Positions 26,366 through 35,006 of a stretch of 64,000 nt of DNA are shown piece by piece. The stretch is from NCBI RefSeq assembly GCF_001748285.1, contig NZ_BDGT01000009.1, positions 52,157 to 116,156 on the forward strand, given 5' to 3'. Below the pieces are notes generated by a model. The model had not been told where the DNA came from. It made no database searches and saw nothing but the letters and a program-made list of their open reading frames with translations. Position 1 is the first letter of the stretch. Every line of letters begins with the position of its first letter. Origin of the DNA: Thermogemmatispora onikobensis. Lineage in GTDB: Bacteria > Chloroflexota > Ktedonobacteria > Ktedonobacterales > Ktedonobacteraceae. Both the position numbers and the translations under genes were made by a program.

Positions 26366-26932
26366 TCAGGGGGTCACACCACTATCGGGAACTTCGGCGC
26401 CGGTGGCCTGAGCGGATGCTTCCGCCTCAGAGACCGGGGAGGGTAAAGGAATTGGCTCTTTGCTGCGCTGCCGGCGACGGCTCTTACGGCGGGGAGCAGC
26501 CTGCTCGGGGTCAGCATTGGGGTCGGCGCGTTGATCGAGGATGCGAGCCACTTTTTCGCGGATCAGGGTAATCTGGGAGTAGACGGCCTGGCGTGACTGC
26601 TGAAGCTTGCGGGCGATAGCGGAGGGGCGTTCACTATTGGCCAGATAGCGACAGATGGTGGCTTGTTTCTCTGTCAGATCGACATCGGGGTGAGAGAGCG
26701 CAGTCCGGGCCAGATCGACCAGTTCGCCATAGCGCCGGCGCTTATACTCATCGAGGTCCGCCGGAGAGAAGAGCCAGCGATCAACGATTCGTACGCCGGG
26801 GATGCGTCCGGCCTCTACAAGGTGCATAAAGTGCCAGTAACTCAGATCGAGTTGTTTGGCAGCCTCGTGGGTAGTCAACATACCATTCAGATGCTGCAAG
26901 TTATAGTGCAGTTCATCGCTCCGTAAGGCCAT
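26366..26932 (-). CDS. DNA-binding protein with two helix-turn-helix domains
   Basis: A 188-residue protein from ATG 26932, with GAAAGG upstream; an 87-codon open stretch before it lacks coding character. Residues ~15-65 form an excisionase/MerR-like winged helix (MLTTHEAAKQLDLSYWHFMH, then RWLFSPADLDEYKRRR). Residues ~80-125 resemble sigma region 4 or LuxR-type HTH (LTEKQATICRYLANSERPSA, then KLQQSRQAVYSQI). The tail is basic, then Pro/Ala-rich. Probably a transcription regulator; target unknown. A clear extended -10 lies upstream. Confidence 0.72.
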   Translation of the reverse strand: MALRSDELHYNLQHLNGMLTTHEAAKQLDLSYWHFMHLVEAGRIPGVRIVDRWLFSPADLDEYKRRRYGELVDLARTALSHPDVDLTEKQATICRYLANSERPSAIARKLQQSRQAVYSQITLIREKVARILDQRADPNADPEQAAPRRKSRRRQRSKEPIPLPSPVSEAEASAQATGAEVPDSGVTP

Positions 26933-27040
26933 CTTGGACGCCTTTCTCCACCTGGGATACGTTATCTTGTCTTCGTCTCGCCTTCGTACGCTGGTGGTCA
27001 GCGCTGGCAAGCAGCAGGCAAGATACAATTGTTCATGGTG

Positions 27041-27049
27041 AGTATACCA
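27041..27049 (-). promoter_or_regulatory. Extended -10 promoter for the two-HTH regulator
   Basis: Read on the minus strand, 27049-27041 is TGG followed by TATACT. It lies about 110 bases upstream of ATG 26932, and overlaps GTATAC-type dyad symmetry. Confidence 0.5.
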
Positions 27050-27190
27050 TACCCAGGGAGGGTTAGCAAGGCATAAGGGAGGGAAGCCGCCTCGGGGAAA
27101 CTGCGAGGCGAGCGCGGGCAAGGGTGGGAGAAGATCGCAGAGCAGGGCAGGGCAGGGTAGGACAGCGCAGGAGCCTCTGATAGTAAAGAA

Positions 27191-27230
27191 CACCTCGGGT
27201 CCATGAGAGGCTTCTCATGGGACCAAGGTG
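27191..27230 (-). terminator. Long hairpin downstream of the SCP2 gene
   Basis: Two 18-base arms, 27191-27208 and 27213-27230, pair at about 15 of 18 positions around a 4-base loop. On the minus strand the stem is followed by TTCTTT, as expected for an intrinsic terminator. It lies 115 bases past the SCP2 stop. A second small GTCTC/GAGAC hairpin adjoins it. Confidence 0.6.
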
Positions 27231-27346
27231 TCTCAGCCGGGAGACGCCGCGAGAATGAGCGCCTCTGCTCGTTGCGTTGCTCTGTTGTAGGCTGTGCGCA
27301 GCGGACAGCGGCTTCGCTCAGTCGGAAATAGAGCTGAAGCCTTCGC

Positions 27347-27670
27347 TTAGCGAGGCCGATTGAAGAGATTCTGAAGGCGCATCGCCAGCATCATATCGCC
27401 GCTGATCTTGATCTTGCCAGTCATGAAGGCCGTCGTAGGATCGAGCTTTCCCTCAACAATGGAGGCCCAGTCTTTATCACTGACGGTAAGGGTGATGTCG
27501 GGCTTCTCGACGCCGCCCTTGATCAGCTCAGCCTGACCATTTTCCACTTTGATGGCATAGACGCCAGGATCATCGCCGGTGATGTTCCACTGGAAGGTCT
27601 TGTTCAGCCCACTCGCGGCTGACGGATTGACATTCTGAACCATTGCTTCGAAGATCTCAGCAGTTGTCAT
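27347..27670 (-). CDS. SCP2 sterol-binding-domain protein
   Basis: A 107-residue single-domain SCP2 protein. The pattern FQWNITGDDPGVYAIKVENG, then DITLTVSDKDWASIVEGKLD and AFMTGKIKISGD matches the SCP2 lipid-binding fold end to end. Such proteins bind hydrophobic ligands in the cytoplasm; the ligand is unknown. AAGGAG lies eight bases before ATG 27670. It appears to be a single-gene unit. Confidence 0.88.
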   Translation of the reverse strand: MTTAEIFEAMVQNVNPSAASGLNKTFQWNITGDDPGVYAIKVENGQAELIKGGVEKPDITLTVSDKDWASIVEGKLDPTTAFMTGKIKISGDMMLAMRLQNLFNRPR

Positions 27671-28119
27671 TGGTGCACTCCTTCTTTGCTCTTTCGCAGG
27701 GAGTTACCCTAACTGGCACTGGTTACAGTATAGCAATGGCCCTCAAAGAATTCCAGGCAACTGGCTAACAAAAACGTCCGCTTGCCCAGGCGAAAAACTC
27801 CCTCTCGCGCCGCTGCCTCATCCCCCAGCCTCTTTTTGGAGCAGGGGACCCGCGGAAGCTGCAGAGAGAGCCTCTTGCCAGGGGCGGAGCTTAATGGTAT
27901 CGTGTCCCTGGCTGGTCGACATATCCAGGGCGCGCCGCGGAGCGCCGGCTCCGGTGCAGCGCCGGGCTGGCCGGGGTAGGACGGCAGGCAGCCGTCCAGC
28001 GCTCAATTCGGCAGGGGGAGCGCCAGCCTTGCAATCTGTCGCTGCTGCAGCGGGCAGGGCCCGTGACGGGCGGGCCTGGCCTGTCGGCAGGGAGGGAGGG
28101 AAGACAAGAGAGATCCGCT
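27671..28119. other. Divergent intergenic region
   Basis: About 450 bases between the SCP2 gene and the QueD/PTPS gene. GC-rich on the right, with GGAGGGAGGG near 28091. I see no gene and no confident promoter. Confidence 0.35.
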
Positions 28120-28629
28120 ATGGCTAGTGCAAGTAGTTTTAAGGTGAAGGTGGAGGGCGGCTATCTCCAGTTCAGCGCCGCCCACTTCATTACTTACGGC
28201 GGGAAGTGCGAGCGCCTCCACGGCCACAACTATGGCGTCACCGTGGAGGCGGAGGGGACCCTCAACGAGGATCAGCTGGTCTTCGACTTCACGATCCTCA
28301 AGCGCCTGACGCGCGAGATCTGCCAGCGCCTCAACCATCGCTTCTTGCTGCCGATGAAGAATCCGCATATCGAGTTGATTGCCTCCGCCGATGAGTGGGA
28401 GATCCGCTTTCGCGAGAAGCGCTACGTCTTCCCACGGTCCGATGTGGTGGAGCTGCCGATCGATAACTCAACCGCAGAGCGGCTGGCTGAGTATATCGCG
28501 CAGGAGCTGCTGGAGGCACTGGCACCCTACAATACGTTGAATGTGCAGACACTGACGGTGGGCGTTTCGGAGGCTCCGACGCAGATGGCCTGCTACCATC
28601 TCGATCTGCGGGGACGTCTGCCAGGCTGA
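28120..28629 (+). CDS. queD: 6-carboxytetrahydropterin synthase / PTPS family
   Basis: A 169-residue member of the QueD/6-pyruvoyl-tetrahydropterin synthase family. Zinc ligands are the histidine in FSAAHF and the pair in LHGHNYGV; the cysteine in GGKCERLHG is the usual catalytic residue, and a late TVGVSEAPTQMACY closes the fold. QueD makes carboxytetrahydropterin for queuosine; PTPS makes a pterin for biopterin. No other queuosine genes are here, so QueD is the likelier but unproven call. An insert at residues ~80-105 lengthens it beyond the 120-residue type. It is convergent with the patatin gene, 19 bases apart. Confidence 0.82.
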   Translation: MASASSFKVKVEGGYLQFSAAHFITYGGKCERLHGHNYGVTVEAEGTLNEDQLVFDFTILKRLTREICQRLNHRFLLPMKNPHIELIASADEWEIRFREKRYVFPRSDVVELPIDNSTAERLAEYIAQELLEALAPYNTLNVQTLTVGVSEAPTQMACYHLDLRGRLPG

Positions 28630-28648
28630 GGCAAGGCGCCGGGCTGGT

Positions 28649-29746
28649 TCAGGCCCTGGCCCCTGGACTCGCTTGCTCTGCAGGCAGCCCGGCAAAGAAG
28701 CGCTCTGCGGCGGCCCGGCCCTGGCGATAGAGAGCTTCGATCTCGCCGCGACTCAGGTCGAAGCGCGTGGCTCCGATCTTGCCAACGGGGATGCTGATGG
28801 TGCGGATGGCCCCCATTCCATGAGCGCGCTGCTCCAGGGCGAAGCGGTCATGGGCCGATAGCATGGTCTCCAAGAGGGCCTGACTAAAGGCGACCAGGTT
28901 GCCCGGCGGCAGGAGGATCGGCTCCCCTGGCCGATCTGCGCCTTTGTCGCTACCATCCTCATCGTCCTCGCCGTCGCCCTGGCAGAGGCGAAAACCCAGC
29001 AGAGGGCGGGCCGCTTCACCATCTGGAGGAACCAGGGCGAAGAGCGGGAAGCCGCTGACGAGGCCGCCGTCGACAATGTAGCTGAGTCCGCCGTCGAGGC
29101 GCCGGAGGGACACTGGCACATAAAAGAAGGGGATGCTCGCGCTCATGCGTACGGCGCGGGCAATGTCAAGCTGGTCGGGATCGAGACCATAGCAGGCCCG
29201 CTCACTGTGCAGGTCCTGGGGAAGACACAGCAGGCGCCGTCGGCTGACGTCGGCAGCAATCACGGTCAGCCGATAGGCCGGGGAGCTACCGACCGCCGCG
29301 GCTCTTTCTGGAGGAAGGCGCAGGTCGCCGAAGCGGCGCAGGCCACGCGCCTGGAGCAGCTCACGCATGAAATGCTCCAGTTCGATGCCCGCGTGCAGGC
29401 CGAGCTTGAAGAGCAGGCGGCTGACCTGATGGAGATGCAGGTGGTCGTCGGCGGCATCATCGGCAAAGCGACGATAGTCGACGGCCCCCATGATGGCGTG
29501 TAGCTCGGCAGCACTGTAGCCAGCGGCAACCAGGGCGGCGATCATGGCCCCGGCTGAGGTGCCCGCGAGACGGTACCAGCGATAGCCGCGCTCTTCGGCG
29601 ACGGCTAAGGCCCCAATGTGAGCCAACGCTCGCATGCCACCGCCTTCGAAGACGGCGTCAGCGACCAGAGCCGGCGGATGAGCAGGACTGGAATTGGAAG
29701 CACACTGAGAGAGAGAGGCAAGAGGAATGTCGCGAGTGTTAGACAT
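28649..29746 (-). CDS. Patatin-like phospholipase
   Basis: A 365-residue patatin-family lipid acyl hydrolase from ATG 29746. The oxyanion motif GGGMRALAHIGAL (near residue 35), the nucleophile GTSAGA (near 63) and the DGG of the catalytic dyad (YIVDGGLVSGFPL, near 230) are all present. No signal peptide. A DEDG-rich acidic loop at about residues 265-285 is unusual. It could act on membrane phospholipids or lipid esters. The frame is open 56 codons further upstream but that part has no binding site. Confidence 0.87.
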   Translation of the reverse strand: MSNTRDIPLASLSQCASNSSPAHPPALVADAVFEGGGMRALAHIGALAVAEERGYRWYRLAGTSAGAMIAALVAAGYSAAELHAIMGAVDYRRFADDAADDHLHLHQVSRLLFKLGLHAGIELEHFMRELLQARGLRRFGDLRLPPERAAAVGSSPAYRLTVIAADVSRRRLLCLPQDLHSERACYGLDPDQLDIARAVRMSASIPFFYVPVSLRRLDGGLSYIVDGGLVSGFPLFALVPPDGEAARPLLGFRLCQGDGEDDEDGSDKGADRPGEPILLPPGNLVAFSQALLETMLSAHDRFALEQRAHGMGAIRTISIPVGKIGATRFDLSRGEIEALYRQGRAAAERFFAGLPAEQASPGARA

Positions 29747-30000
29747 GTTGGGGAGGACCTCCAGAAGATGAGGTTGTTGCGCGCGCTCCAGGACGCGCTG
29801 GCGAGGAAAGAGGAATGGTTTGCTCAGGAGAGCAGTTGCGTCTTCAGGTGGACGCTCTCTAGAATAACTATACACTGATTTCAGTAGAAAAGAAAAGTCT
29901 CTGGACGGGCACAAGTGCAGTGATGCTCTAGCCTTTCCATCCCGAGTATTACCAGAGTGCTATCTTAACGATTTTTTTCTATGCAAGGCTCCCCAGGCCG

Positions 30001-30009
30001 TGATAGAAT
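30001..30009 (+). promoter_or_regulatory. Candidate extended -10 promoter
   Basis: TGA followed by TAGAAT (30004-30009), about 200 bases upstream of the gene at 30211. On the other strand a TATAGT near 29872 could serve the patatin gene. The 29747-30210 gap holds no gene that I can support. Confidence 0.35.
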
Positions 30010-30210
30010 GGCAAGCGCAGAATCGCGAGATCGCGCCCACTGCAGCCAGGGGAGTATCTCGCCCTCGATGAGCAGGCCCTGACGCCAGCGTCTCTCTCGC
30101 AGGCTGATACTCACTGTGCTGCTGTCGTGCTGCAGATGCTGGTTGCGAGCGGAGTGAGACTATGGGATGGGCTTTGAGACCGTTCTCCCCGGGCGACGAC
30201 GAAGACGACG

Positions 30211-30795
30211 ATGGATAAGGTCTATTATCTAGATTTGCAGACCCTCCTGGACTATCTGCAGGGGCAATCTGCGATTCTTTCAACGACGGTGAGCGTACCT
30301 TCTGTGCGCGGCACCTGCCAGGGCCTGGTCTTTGTGAAGGAGGGGACAGTGCTGGAAAGCCTCATCCAGGGGCCGAATGGAGTCCTGCTGGCAAGTGGAG
30401 CCAGGGCTTATGCCCTGCTGAGCAGCCGCGATCAGTGGCAGGTGCGTATCCAGCCCGATGTCGAGCAGGTGCTGCGCTCCATGGTACGTCCCGCTCTGCC
30501 CGAGCCGGAGCCGCGGCCAGGGCCGGGGCCGAGGCCGACTCAGGCCGCGCTTCCTCCCGCCTCTCCTGTCTCGCCACCTTCCCTCTCGCTGACGCCGGTC
30601 CCTCGACCGCTGCGCCCGCTCGATGCCCAGCTGCTGGCGGGCTTCAGCATGCGCCAGCGTTTCGTCTTGCGCCTGGTTTTTACGATGGTCAACGGCGAGC
30701 GCTCGGTCGAGCAGATCAAGGCGCAGTTGAATCTCTCGCCAGCGGTGGTTGAGGAAGCGCTGATGACGCTGCGCACTCTGGGTGTGATCAGCTAA
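30211..30795 (+). CDS. DUF4388-like N-domain with winged-helix C-domain
   Basis: A 194-residue protein. Residues 1-95 form a small alpha/beta domain (LQTLLDYLQGQSAILSTTVS, then GLVFVKEGTVLESLI) similar in feel to DUF4388 proteins of signalling systems. A Pro-rich linker (about 96-135) follows, then a C-terminal ~60-residue winged-helix-like domain (RFVLRLVFTMVNGERSVEQI, then LNLSPAVVEEALMTLRTLG). The next gene, 36 bases on, is a membrane HAMP-like protein, so the pair may form a sensor unit. Start ATG 30211 has no strong binding site. Family assignment tentative. Confidence 0.55.
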   Translation: MDKVYYLDLQTLLDYLQGQSAILSTTVSVPSVRGTCQGLVFVKEGTVLESLIQGPNGVLLASGARAYALLSSRDQWQVRIQPDVEQVLRSMVRPALPEPEPRPGPGPRPTQAALPPASPVSPPSLSLTPVPRPLRPLDAQLLAGFSMRQRFVLRLVFTMVNGERSVEQIKAQLNLSPAVVEEALMTLRTLGVIS

Positions 30796-30831
30796 GCTCA
30801 ACGCTGCAGCTTCGCTACGATGGAGGATGGT

Positions 30832-31851
30832 ATGAAATCCCTGTTGGCCTGGTGGTTCCGCCTGACGCTCCCCAGGCATCTGCCGGAAACAACGCCGGCT
30901 GAGCGTGAACGCGCCCGCTATGCACGCTTAACCAGTACGTTCGCTCTGGTAATTGCCCCGCTCGGCCTGCTGGCTTTCATCTACGGAGCGCTGACTTCTC
31001 TGAATCCAATCGCTCCCTGGATCGAGGGCGCGGCCTGCTTCTGCGCTCTGGCCGCACCTCTGCTGAACCGCTGGGGCTTCACTCATGTTGCCGCCTCCTT
31101 GCTCGTGCTGAATTCGATGATCAACTCGGTGGGGAACCTGATTACGAACCCCCTCGATCCGGTCTACGTGGGAATCTTCAGCGCGCTGGTGATCCCGGTG
31201 GTGCTCGCTGGGGCCTTGTTGCCCCCGGTGGCCTCCCTGGTGACCAGCTTCTTGAACAGCGCCGTTATTATCGGCCTGACGCTTTTCCAGCAGCATACCG
31301 CCGAGTACGATCGCTGGCTGCGCCTGGGCTATGGCTCCATTATGATCGCTTTGCCGATCGCGCTCCAGTTGATCGTGGGTATTATCACCTATGTGATTAT
31401 GCGCTATCTGATTGCAACGATTCGCCGCGCTGATCGGGCAGAGGAGATCATTGCCTTGCAAAAGGAGATCGCGGAGTATCAGCGCCAGCGCGCTCAGGAG
31501 CAGCGCCAGCTTGAGGAAGGCATCGCTCAGATCGCCCAGGTCCATGCGGCGGTGGCCAATGGCAACCTTGACGCCCGCGTGCCCACCGGTCAGGAGGGGG
31601 TCCTCTGGCAGATCGCTGTGCCGCTCAATAATTTGTTAAACCATGCTCAGCAATGGAAGCGCAATTCCGATGTGCTGGAGCAGACCTATACGCTGGCGCA
31701 TCAGTTGGTGCGTTATTTGCAGCGCTGCCGCTTGCAGCAGACGCCGGCGGTCTTTACGCAGCCAACTGGCACGCCTCTCGATCCTATTCTGCCAGAAATT
31801 CAGTACTTGAGCGAGAAGGCTACCAGGCCGAGCCGCACCTCGTCTCTGTAG
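30832..31851 (+). CDS. Membrane protein with HAMP-like cytoplasmic segment
   Basis: A 339-residue protein from ATG 30832, with GGAGG upstream at 30822-30826. Five to six membrane helices occupy about residues 40-195, then a long charged coiled coil (IALQKEIAEYQRQRAQEQRQ) and a HAMP-like block (VHAAVANGNLDARVP, then LWQIAVPLNNLLNHAQQW). There is no kinase, cyclase or methyl-accepting domain after it, so the protein looks like a sensor lacking an output domain; the neighbour at 30211 could supply it. Function unknown. Confidence 0.6.
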   Translation: MKSLLAWWFRLTLPRHLPETTPAERERARYARLTSTFALVIAPLGLLAFIYGALTSLNPIAPWIEGAACFCALAAPLLNRWGFTHVAASLLVLNSMINSVGNLITNPLDPVYVGIFSALVIPVVLAGALLPPVASLVTSFLNSAVIIGLTLFQQHTAEYDRWLRLGYGSIMIALPIALQLIVGIITYVIMRYLIATIRRADRAEEIIALQKEIAEYQRQRAQEQRQLEEGIAQIAQVHAAVANGNLDARVPTGQEGVLWQIAVPLNNLLNHAQQWKRNSDVLEQTYTLAHQLVRYLQRCRLQQTPAVFTQPTGTPLDPILPEIQYLSEKATRPSRTSSL

Positions 31852-32002
31852 TGAGTCGATGATGCGGCTCGCCTGCTTCGCTCACTCGTTATCCTGCGCG
31901 CCCGTGCGCCTGACTTCTGTCGGTGTGCCGCGGCGCGCTGCGATTCTTGAAGCTTGCTAGTTGAAGAAGCTCGCTATTGAGCTGGAAGGAGTCTTTGCTT
32001 GT

Positions 32003-32986
32003 ATGCGAGTCCTTGTGACGGGCGCTTTTGGCAATATCGGTTTTAGTACGGTGCAGGAGTTGCTGCGCCAGGGCCATACGGTCCACTGTCTCGACCTGCG
32101 AACGAAGGGCAATGAGCAGAAGGCGCAGCAGATCAGCCGCGAGGCGGGCGAACGGGTGACAGTCCAATGGGGCGATATTCGCCAGCGCGAGACGGTGGTT
32201 GAGGCGATGCGCGATCAGGAGGTGGTGGTCCATCTGGCCGCCATTCTGCCGCCAGACATCTATGAGAAGCTAGAACTGGCTTATGAGGTGAATGTGGGGG
32301 GGACGCGCAATGCGATTGAGGTGGCACGGCAGCAGCCCCAGCCTCCACGCTTTCTCTTCGGTTCGAGCCTGGATGTGTTCGGCTACACGCAGGATCAGCC
32401 GCCGCCGCGCAAGGTGACCGATCCTGTACAGGCTACCGACGATTATACGCGCCATAAGCTGGAAGGGGAGGCAATGCTGCAACGGTCGGGGCTGACCTGG
32501 AGTATCTTCCGCTTCGCTGATGTGCCTCCCCTGGGACCGCGCCCGATTCATCCGATTATGTTCCGTATCCCGCTGGATACCCGCCTGGAGATGCTGCATA
32601 CGTTCGATGCCGGGCTGGCGGTGGCGAATGCGGTGAGCAGTGCGGAGGTCTGGGGGAAGATCTGGCTGATCGGCGGCGGCCCTTCTTGCCAGGTGCGCTA
32701 TCGCGATTATTTGAATCGCATGCTGGAGGTGATGGGGATCGGTTCACTGCCGGAGGAGGCTTTCGGCCACGAGCCATACTGTACGGACTGGCTGGATACG
32801 AGTGAGAGTCAGCGGGTGCTGCGCTACCAGCGCCATTCCTTCGAGGAGATTATCCAGGATGTGGCGAAGTATGCGGCTCCGCCGGCGCCGGTGCGGGTGC
32901 TGATGCCACTGCTGCGCCCAGTGGTGCGCCGCCAGATGCTGAAGCTTTCTCCCTATTGGCAGAAGGCTCAGGCTCCTTCAGCCTGA
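32003..32986 (+). CDS. NAD-dependent epimerase/dehydratase family protein
   Basis: A 327-residue extended SDR protein. The nucleotide-binding motif TGAFGNIG is near the start, VHLAAILPP is the usual NAAG-like block, and YTRHK gives the catalytic YxxxK (near residue 150). The substrate region has no clear sugar-nucleotide signature. ATG 32003 places TGAFGNIG where the family expects it, with AAGGAG 11 bases upstream; the frame opens at TTG 31961. A good terminator follows. Confidence 0.83.
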   Translation: MRVLVTGAFGNIGFSTVQELLRQGHTVHCLDLRTKGNEQKAQQISREAGERVTVQWGDIRQRETVVEAMRDQEVVVHLAAILPPDIYEKLELAYEVNVGGTRNAIEVARQQPQPPRFLFGSSLDVFGYTQDQPPPRKVTDPVQATDDYTRHKLEGEAMLQRSGLTWSIFRFADVPPLGPRPIHPIMFRIPLDTRLEMLHTFDAGLAVANAVSSAEVWGKIWLIGGGPSCQVRYRDYLNRMLEVMGIGSLPEEAFGHEPYCTDWLDTSESQRVLRYQRHSFEEIIQDVAKYAAPPAPVRVLMPLLRPVVRRQMLKLSPYWQKAQAPSA

Positions 32987-33019
32987 GTCGAGCGCTGAAA
33001 AAGTCCCTGGAGCTGCTTG

Positions 33020-33081
33020 AGGCGCGTCGGCTGATTGCTCCTGCTCTTATTGAGAAGGGCAGGCAGGCCGACGCGCCTTTT
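33020..33081 (+). terminator. Terminator after the SDR gene
   Basis: AGGCGCGTCGGC at 33020-33031 pairs exactly with 33067-33078, and TTT follows. The loop is 35 bases. It lies between two converging genes and could serve both. Confidence 0.6.
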
Positions 33082-33115
33082 GCTGTTGGTGGGCCTGCAA
33101 TGAGCCGCTCCGGCT

Positions 33116-34219
33116 TTAGATGAGGATGCGCCCGTCTTTGAGGAAGAGGGTGTCGTCAACCCAGACTTCGCCGCCTTTGCGCAGGTCGCAAATCAGGTCC
33201 CAGTGCAGGGCCGAGCGGTTCTGGCCACCCGCTTCGGGATAGCTGGCCCCCAGGGCGAGGTGGATGGTGCCACCGATCTTTTCGTCGAAGAGGATGTTGC
33301 GTGTGCTCCGTTGAATGTTCCAGTTGTTGCCAAAGGCAAATTCTCCGGCGATGCGGGCGCCATTGTCGATGTCGAGCATGCGCAGCAGATAGTCCTGGCC
33401 CTGGCGGGCGCTGGCTTCGACGACTTTGCCGCCGGCAAAGGCCAGGCGGATGCCTTCGACGAGGCGCCCGTCAACGGCGCTGGGCAGGTCGAAGGTGATG
33501 GTGCCTTCGAGGCTCTCTTCGACGGGACTGGTGAAGATTTCGCCGCTGGGAAAGTTGCGCCGCCCGTCGCTGTTGATGAAGCGCCGCCCAACAATGGAGA
33601 GGGTGAGGTCGGTGCCTTCGCTGAGGACGCGAATGCGCTGCTTCCCTTCAAGCCAGGCCACCAGACGCTGCTGCTGCTGGGAGAGGTCCCGCCAGCGGGC
33701 GGCTGGATCGGGGTCGTTGAGAAAGCAGGCTTCGAAGACGAATTCTTCGAATTCGCTCAGGGAGAGACCGGCGTCCTGGGCATAGGCTTCGGTGGGATAG
33801 AGGGTCAGGCACCAGCGATAGCTGCCCTCTTGCTCGCGCTGCTGCAGGCGGTTTCTGAGGGCACCCTGGGCTTTGCGCCGCATGGCCAGGCGGCCCGGGT
33901 CGAGGGTGGTAAGAGCGCTGGTGTTGCTCGCGGCTTCGATTCCCAGACGGGCGGCGATGCGTTCGGCGAAGCCTTCATGAAGCGAGGGGGTGTTTTGCAG
34001 CTGGTCGTCGTTGCCTTCGCGCAGCAGTAGCTCCTCCAGCCTGTCCAGGCTGAGGAGGGTCAGAGGATAAGCTCCCGCGCGCAAAAGCTCTCGATAGATG
34101 TTTTCGATCAGGGGAACGGCCAGGGGCGTGGATTGGATGGCGACAAGCTGACCTGGCTGCACCTGGAGGCAGTAGTCGACCAGGGTACGCGCCCAACGGG
34201 CCAGTCGAATGTCGTGCAT
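33116..34219 (-). CDS. M29 family aminopeptidase (AmpS/PepT type)
   Basis: A 367-residue metallo-aminopeptidase of the thermophilic M29 family. Landmarks: RVLSEGTDLTLSIVGRRFIN, FPSGEIFTSPVEESLEGTITF with metal-binding glutamates, and the final GGTIHLALGASYPEAGGQN and ALHWDLICDLR with the histidine and aspartate ligands. It releases N-terminal residues from peptides in the cytoplasm. ATG 34219 has AAAGGAAAG upstream; the frame opens 41 codons earlier. M29 enzymes are common in thermophiles. Confidence 0.93.
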   Translation of the reverse strand: MHDIRLARWARTLVDYCLQVQPGQLVAIQSTPLAVPLIENIYRELLRAGAYPLTLLSLDRLEELLLREGNDDQLQNTPSLHEGFAERIAARLGIEAASNTSALTTLDPGRLAMRRKAQGALRNRLQQREQEGSYRWCLTLYPTEAYAQDAGLSLSEFEEFVFEACFLNDPDPAARWRDLSQQQQRLVAWLEGKQRIRVLSEGTDLTLSIVGRRFINSDGRRNFPSGEIFTSPVEESLEGTITFDLPSAVDGRLVEGIRLAFAGGKVVEASARQGQDYLLRMLDIDNGARIAGEFAFGNNWNIQRSTRNILFDEKIGGTIHLALGASYPEAGGQNRSALHWDLICDLRKGGEVWVDDTLFLKDGRILI

Positions 34220-34469
34220 ATGGCTTTCCTTTCTTCTTTTCCTCGCACAGGTCTTGTTTCTGACTGATGATGATAGCATAAGGCCATAAGGCAAGAAGGC
34301 CGACCAGGGCAGCCGAGTGCGATCTCTTGCTTCTCTCAGCACTGCCGTTAGAAGCGCTTGGAAGATTACAACGGTGATTCGTCTCTTTTTAAGAGAGGAA
34401 GCTGTTTTCTGTCATGTCTGACAACAGGGCTACTGTTTCCCTCAGAGCGAAAAGGACGGTAGGAACCAG

Positions 34470-34871
34470 ATGGACATTACAGTTGTGATTCTTGTGCTCG
34501 CCCTGATTTGTCTGGGGCTGGTTGTCATCAACAGCTTGCAGCGGCAACGGAGGAGCGGCCCGGCAGCGCATGCTGGTGTTGAGCAAGGCAGCACTCTGGG
34601 GGCCGAGGCGATCGAGGCCGGGGGTGATCAGCCGGTCAGCGGCAGTGTGCATAGCCACCATCGCCATGCGCCGCATCCAGAGACATCGCTGCCGTCACAT
34701 TCATCGGGTTCTCACCATAGCAGCCATACCGGCGGCCATTTCGGTGGAGGTGCCGGCGGCCACTTCGGCGGTCATACTGGCGGCCATTTCGGCGGTCATA
34801 CCGGCGGTCATTTCGGCGGTCATACCGGCGGTCATTTCGGCGGTCATACCGGCGGTCATACCAGCTTCTGA
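34470..34871 (+). CDS. Membrane-anchored Gly/His-repeat protein
   Basis: A 133-residue protein. One membrane helix opens it (about residues 3-21), then a linker with clustered His, and a C-terminal tail of five 8-residue units GGHFGGHT (the first one is GGHFGGGA) plus a partial sixth. Evenly spaced histidines in glycine-rich sequence suggest binding of nickel, zinc or copper, or a sticky surface; this is inference. ATG 34470 has AGGA six bases upstream. A hairpin terminator follows at 34881. Confidence 0.7.
   Translation: MDITVVILVLALICLGLVVINSLQRQRRSGPAAHAGVEQGSTLGAEAIEAGGDQPVSGSVHSHHRHAPHPETSLPSHSSGSHHSSHTGGHFGGGAGGHFGGHTGGHFGGHTGGHFGGHTGGHFGGHTGGHTSF
34731..34862 (+). repeat. 24-bp tandem repeat inside the Gly/His gene
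   Basis: Five copies of a 24-bp unit at 34731, 34755, 34779, 34803 and 34827, and half a copy to 34862. The last two full copies are identical; earlier ones differ at a few third positions. Copy number could change by slippage while keeping the reading frame. Confidence 0.9.
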
Positions 34872-34880
34872 GTCCGTACC

Positions 34881-34920
34881 AGCAAGGAGGGAAGCACCCG
34901 CAGCGCTTTTCCTCCTTGCT
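34881..34920 (+). terminator. Terminator after the Gly/His-repeat gene
   Basis: AGCAAGGAGG at 34881-34890 pairs exactly with CCTCCTTGCT at 34911-34920, loop 20 bases. It lies between converging genes, so it may also stop the methyltransferase operon. Confidence 0.55.
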
Positions 34921-35006
34921 CATACGGCTCGCTTTTGCGGTGACTGACTTTTGCGAGAAAGGTGGCCAGCTTCCAGGGGCGGGTCTGGCGCTGATCCGGA
35001 TTTTCC

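Noticed and set aside
27191..27230. T-box leader, because of the GGGACC-like strand of the hairpin
   Set aside because: The T-box consensus is not matched, no specifier stem is visible, and the hairpin lies downstream of a gene on the minus strand as a terminator would.
34731..34862. CRISPR-like array
   Set aside because: The repeats are directly adjacent without spacers and encode a protein repeat in frame.
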